A DNA stretch of 64,000 bases, taken from contig JAUIRK010001048.1 of NCBI GenBank assembly GCA_030549495.1, positions 1 through 64,000 on the forward strand, read 5' to 3'. The stretch's first letter is position 1. Every line of letters starts with the position of its first letter. Both the position numbers and the translations under genes were made by a program. Below the pieces are notes generated by a model. The model was given only the letters and a program-made list of their open reading frames with translations. It was not told the origin of the DNA and ran no database searches. The DNA is from Nectonema munidae (lineage: Eukaryota; Nematomorpha; Nectonematoida; Nectonematidae). Of the stretch, positions 62,729 through 64,000 are shown piece after piece.

Positions 62729-64000
62729 CTACCGAAATATTTTTGCCGCAGCCTCCATATGTAATTTTTTTGAGTTATTCACCAGCTAGCTAGATAGATG
62801 TGATTTATAGGATATTTATGTTATACAGCAAACGTATGCAATTTGCGGATAGACAGCAGTGACTTATATTTATTTTTGCGCAAATTATTTTAATTCATGT
62901 CCTAATAGTTTGATCTGTTGAATGTCTTTTTGCTCGTAGTGTATATTTGAAAGGACAAATTTGTGAAATGTATTTATTTATTTTATATTTCGATTTACTT
63001 TTATATAAAATAAGTGAATGCCCAAAAAACTAAAATATGTTTAGTTTAATTATTTAGTTTTTGTGTCACTTTTGTTAGTGGTATATGCTAATCGAAATTA
63101 AAATAATTAAAAAATGTTTGAAGTTTTTTTGTTAATAACAAAATGTAGAGTAAAATTAAATAAAAATTTTTTACCATAAAATTCAAAGAAACTTTTAAGT
63201 TTATATAATTATAAACTGTAATGCACTTAAGATAATAATAATAATAATTATTATTATTAATTAATTAACATCAATAAATCTTTTTTTGAAATTAATAAAA
63301 TTTCATTTGGATTCTCGACACATTCTCGTATAAACATATAGGAATACCATCAAAATCCTGAAAAAATCGCAATGTCGTATCACATTAATTTTAATAAAAT
63401 CACCATAATTGCGGTCCAGCCGATCCTAGAACTTAACTTAACTTACTCACCAGATAAATAAGAATGAAACAATCTAATTAACACGCTAATAAAAACTTAT
63501 ATTTTTGGGAAGAGAAAGGGTCGGCGCTATACAAGTCCTCATTTTATTCACATATGCGTAATGCCAATTTATAGAGAAGCCAGTTTTCTAAAATAAATTT
63601 TCTTATAAAAATTTTCTGAAATTGTATATTATTTTTGCAAGTATGAGTACAAATATGCAATGGCAAGATAAAAACAATCGTCATTTTAACAGGGGATGCT
63701 CCATATAGTTTGATTAAATTTTAATAGTATTTTCCTTTTTTGTATTTCATTTTATATTTGATTATCAAATTTTATTTTTAAGATTTGAGAATTAATAAAG
63801 TTTTTTAAAAAACAATGAAAGGTTTTGCAACATATATAAGTTTTTGTGCCCTTTGATTGAAAAATTTACGTTTTTGTTTTTAATTTAATAAATATGTCGT
63901 TTTTTTAGTCACAGAAGGAAAATTACTTCTCATAAGAGAATAAACTAAAATGTCTTGATCATTTATTTATTATACCATTTCAGTTTTATAATCCGATAAA
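62729..64000. other. AT-rich region without a recognised gene
   Basis: I see no gene, RNA or terminal repeat. A short palindromic AAT/ATT microsatellite lies at about 63230-63262 (ATAATAATAATAATTATT and continuing), able to form a hairpin. Confidence 0.5.

Overview
The window is very AT-rich, intron-bearing-type animal DNA with no bacterial hallmarks: no operons, no ribosome binding sites, and only one non-mobile gene, a Pol III-type tRNA-Lys. The transposon mix (piggyBac, several hAT families, Merlin, a CR1/Jockey-like LINE, a retroelement fossil) points to an invertebrate. A crustacean such as a parasitic copepod is my best guess, from the general look only. I see no convincing host protein-coding gene. 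Nearly everything recognisable is satellite DNA or transposon wreckage.

Layout. 1-983: AT-rich flank holding a 31-bp inverted repeat (154-184 / 427-457). 984-3027: right-hand part of a piggyBac transposon, with a long transposase frame (catalytic Asp residues present), a C-terminal cysteine-rich domain in another frame, a poly(A) signal and a right terminus ending at TTAA. 3028-36118: about 33 kb of uninterrupted satellite, roughly 200 monomers of about 160 or 175 bp with a clear higher-order organisation. The piggyBac end abuts the array exactly at a TTAA that is part of the satellite monomer.

36119-44790: a graveyard. It holds an unassigned stretch, a reverse-transcriptase fossil (37690-38945), a decayed hAT transposase (39240-40400), a truncated piggyBac transposase (40603-41163), a hAT relic with CAGGGC termini (41391-42340), a TA-flanked short inverted-repeat element (42446-42786) and a LINE on the minus strand (42789-44790). 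44790-48590 is mostly featureless, apart from an inverted scrap of the element described next.

48590-61010: hAT fragments, then two same-orientation copies (49544-53156 and 56814-61010) of a long non-autonomous transposon. Each is flanked by TTAA, has 16-bp CCCTATTAGTGCTGGG termini and carries two blocks of ~150-bp internal tandem repeats. Between the copies lie a broken Merlin transposon (53846-55256) and an intact tRNA-Lys(UUU) gene (55498-55570). 61011-64000: a short unassigned coding-like stretch, a 276-bp inverted-repeat element flanked by CTA (62453-62728), and AT-rich DNA.

The most interesting parts are the hierarchical satellite (a candidate centromeric or heterochromatic array), its exact junction with a piggyBac end, and the pair of TTAA elements whose right internal repeat block differs in copy number between the two loci.
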